Part shown: one piece after another, positions 14,901 to 15,160 of the stretch
Numbering within the stretch: the first letter of the stretch is position 1
Layout: each line of letters begins with the position of its first letter
Source of the DNA: Chloromonas sp. AAM2
Lineage: Eukaryota; Chlorophyta; Chlorophyceae; Chlamydomonadales; Chlamydomonadaceae
Length of the DNA: 15,160 bases
NCBI GenBank assembly: GCA_004335635.1
Contig: QAXH01002335.1
Location: forward strand, 1 to 15,160
Direction of reading: 5' to 3'
Position numbers and translations under genes: made by a program
Notes under the pieces: model-generated
What the model saw: the letters and a program-made list of their open reading frames with translations, nothing else
Told to the model about the DNA's origin: nothing
Database searches by the model: none

Positions 14901-14918
14901 AATGCCATGCTGCAGAAC
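11759..14918 (-). CDS. Coiled-coil protein, possible augmin subunit HAUS5/AUG5 (C-terminal part, 5' end outside window)
   Basis: Exons (minus strand): 14918-14784, possible micro-exon 14553-14545, 14423-14292, 13957-13831, 13702-13605, 13339-12913, 12727-12574, 12275-12149, 11911-11759 (TAG). All phases agree, giving about 450 residues. The protein is rich in Gln, Leu and Glu, with coiled-coil stretches (EARLAAEVSTLRSEIARLRQ, HQSQLRAWRMWLEIARPW) and a Pro-rich C-terminal end, PIRPMAPSIP. No catalytic motif, signal peptide or membrane segment is seen. TDAAGHRQRLLNRL, the segment around LMQWPYNQHKLE, and the C-terminal helix with NALEWL recall, from memory, the augmin subunit HAUS5 (AUG5 in plants). 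Augmin recruits gamma-tubulin to spindle microtubules. Coiled-coil similarity can mislead, so the name is tentative. It is transcribed toward MRE11, 2.1 kb away; no functional link is implied. Confidence 0.75.
12149..12275 (-). CDS. HAUS5-like gene, LDMWLAKAREGLEF exon
   Basis: Acceptor catgatcag, donor gtgagg. It reads CACLDMWLAKAREGLEFIET and then KVRQNLEDYKTVPAVKLLPD. A second acceptor 30 bp upstream (exon start 12305) is preceded by a better pyrimidine context and would add ten in-frame residues. Confidence 0.82.
12574..12727 (-). CDS. HAUS5-like gene, HQSQLRAWRMW exon
   Basis: Acceptor tccgcag, donor gtgcga. It enters in phase 1 and leaves in phase 2, matching both neighbours. It reads HQSQLRAWRMWLEIARPWSE, then SNQARVAQHAAQQQRVHELV, a long charged helix. 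Confidence 0.82.
12913..13339 (-). CDS. HAUS5-like gene, longest exon (142 codons)
   Basis: Acceptor gtacgcag, donor gtgagt, ends in phase 1. It starts TWSQQHLPQACVLLRDHTNG followed by IVDLLLNECDRATDAQQ. The middle is Gly/Thr/Val-rich and probably disordered (GSVTGTGITPVRTRVGALMP), and the end is ALLRTFS. The frame is open upstream of the acceptor for 19 further codons, so an earlier acceptor is possible. Confidence 0.8.
13605..13702 (-). CDS. HAUS5-like gene, HRQRLLNRL exon
   Basis: Acceptor catgcag, donor gtaggt. After the split Gly it reads HRQRLLNRLIMQLLTDRKHI and SDRWMEEDQSHL. DAAGHRQ followed by Leu-Leu is the best single hint of a HAUS5 relationship. A second donor (gtaaag) 4 bp on would shift the frame. 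Confidence 0.8.
13831..13957 (-). CDS. HAUS5-like gene, coiled-coil exon
   Basis: Acceptor tggcacag, donor gtgaac, ends in phase 1. It reads EARLAAEVSTLRSEIARLRQ (clear heptads), then DCGTCEDAKAALQSVWQLTD and AA. The split Gly joins the next exon to form DAAGHRQ. Confidence 0.8.
13958..14291 (-). other. Intron of the HAUS5-like gene
   Basis: 334-bp intron. Around 14045-14100 it is AT-rich with repeated TATCTC-like words; otherwise nothing is seen. Confidence 0.7.
14292..14423 (-). CDS. HAUS5-like gene exon with VHVSKFV and LMQW segments
   Basis: Acceptor aaatgtag (TAG type), donor gtgtgt, 44 codons, phase 0. It reads VHVSKFVSTEHHVSQQQEVR, then VQLDQLKGVSRGLMQWPYNQ and HKLE. An acceptor further downstream is possible, but the frame is open throughout. 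Confidence 0.7.
14545..14553 (-). CDS. Possible 9-nt micro-exon (Glu-Met-Gln)
   Basis: GAGATGCAG lies between a good acceptor (tgtttacag) and a good donor (gtacac). It would insert EMQ in frame between LLQQLQQ and VHVSKF. Without it the flanking exons still join in phase 0, so it is optional and could be chance. Confidence 0.4.
14656..14677. repeat. (GAT)n microsatellite
   Basis: About seven ATG/GAT triplets inside an intron of the HAUS5-like gene; one imperfect unit (GAC) at the left. Confidence 0.9.
14784..14918 (-). CDS. HAUS5-like gene, first exon visible
   Basis: Acceptor ttgcccag, donor gtctgt, phase 0, 45 codons. It reads VLQHGIDTIQQLGQGGDPGQ, a Gly/His-rich loop, then MTPAMLLQQLQQ. 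Its acceptor and first codons lie inside the first unit of the 64-66 bp minisatellite. Confidence 0.75.
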
Positions 14919-15160
14919 CTGGGCAAGGGATGAGCGGACAGAGCAAGGAGTGAGACACAGTGTAAAGGCCGAGCTGCAGAACCTGGGCAAGGGATGAGCG
15001 GACAGAGCAAGGAGCGAGACACAGTGTAAAGGCCGTGCTGCAGAGACTGGGGGCAAGGTATGAGCGGACAGAACAAGGAGTGAGACACAGTGTAAAGGCC
15101 GTGCTGCAGAGACTGGGGGCAAGGGATGAGCGGACAGAACAAGGAGTGAGACACATTGTA
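14909..15160. repeat. 64-66 bp minisatellite spanning a splice acceptor
   Basis: Units start at 14909, 14973, 15037 and 15103 (periods 64, 64, 66); the last is cut by the window edge. Each contains CTGCAGA and TGAGCGGACAGA, and most contain GAGACACAGTGTAAAGGCC. The first unit contains the acceptor and first codons of the exon at 14918, so the array has multiplied an intron-exon border. Confidence 0.95.

Overview
The window is eukaryotic nuclear DNA carrying two intron-rich protein genes, both on the minus strand. Short exons (48-427 nt) with GT-AG borders and matching reading phases alternate with introns of 80-1478 bp that are full of tandem repeats. The plant-like wording of the MRE11 protein, the dense introns and the repeat load suggest a green alga (Chlorophyta). 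That assignment is inference; no organism marker is present. I see no bacterial, organellar, tRNA, rRNA or CRISPR feature.

Positions 1-9616 (minus strand) hold most of a gene for MRE11, the nuclease of the MRE11-RAD50-NBS1 DNA double-strand-break repair complex. I reconstructed 17 exons with consistent splice phases, giving 604 residues. The ATG is at 9616-9614. The eight residues expected to bind metal or act in catalysis are all present. The last exon, which starts a Gly-Arg-rich (GAR) tail, runs off the left edge.

Positions 9617-11758 are intergenic: a polypyrimidine tract and two diverged copies of an unrecognised coding-like sequence, but no convincing gene.

Positions 11759-14918 (minus strand) hold the C-terminal part of a second gene: eight exons plus a possible 9-nt micro-exon, coding for a coiled-coil protein. 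A few sequence patterns suggest the augmin subunit HAUS5/AUG5, at moderate confidence. Its 5' part lies beyond the right edge. A 64-66 bp minisatellite there repeats its first visible splice acceptor.

The most unusual object is in MRE11 intron 7. A segment of about 690 bp is bounded by 30-bp inverted repeats (29/30 match), carries five copies of a CGGTAAA motif, and holds on the opposite strand a 94-codon ORF for a Gly-Arg-rich then acidic protein. It looks like a small non-autonomous transposon, perhaps carrying a gene fragment. Other points are repeat arrays in introns 6 and 8, a CATG-rich stretch across introns 4-5, and alternative-splicing candidates in both genes.
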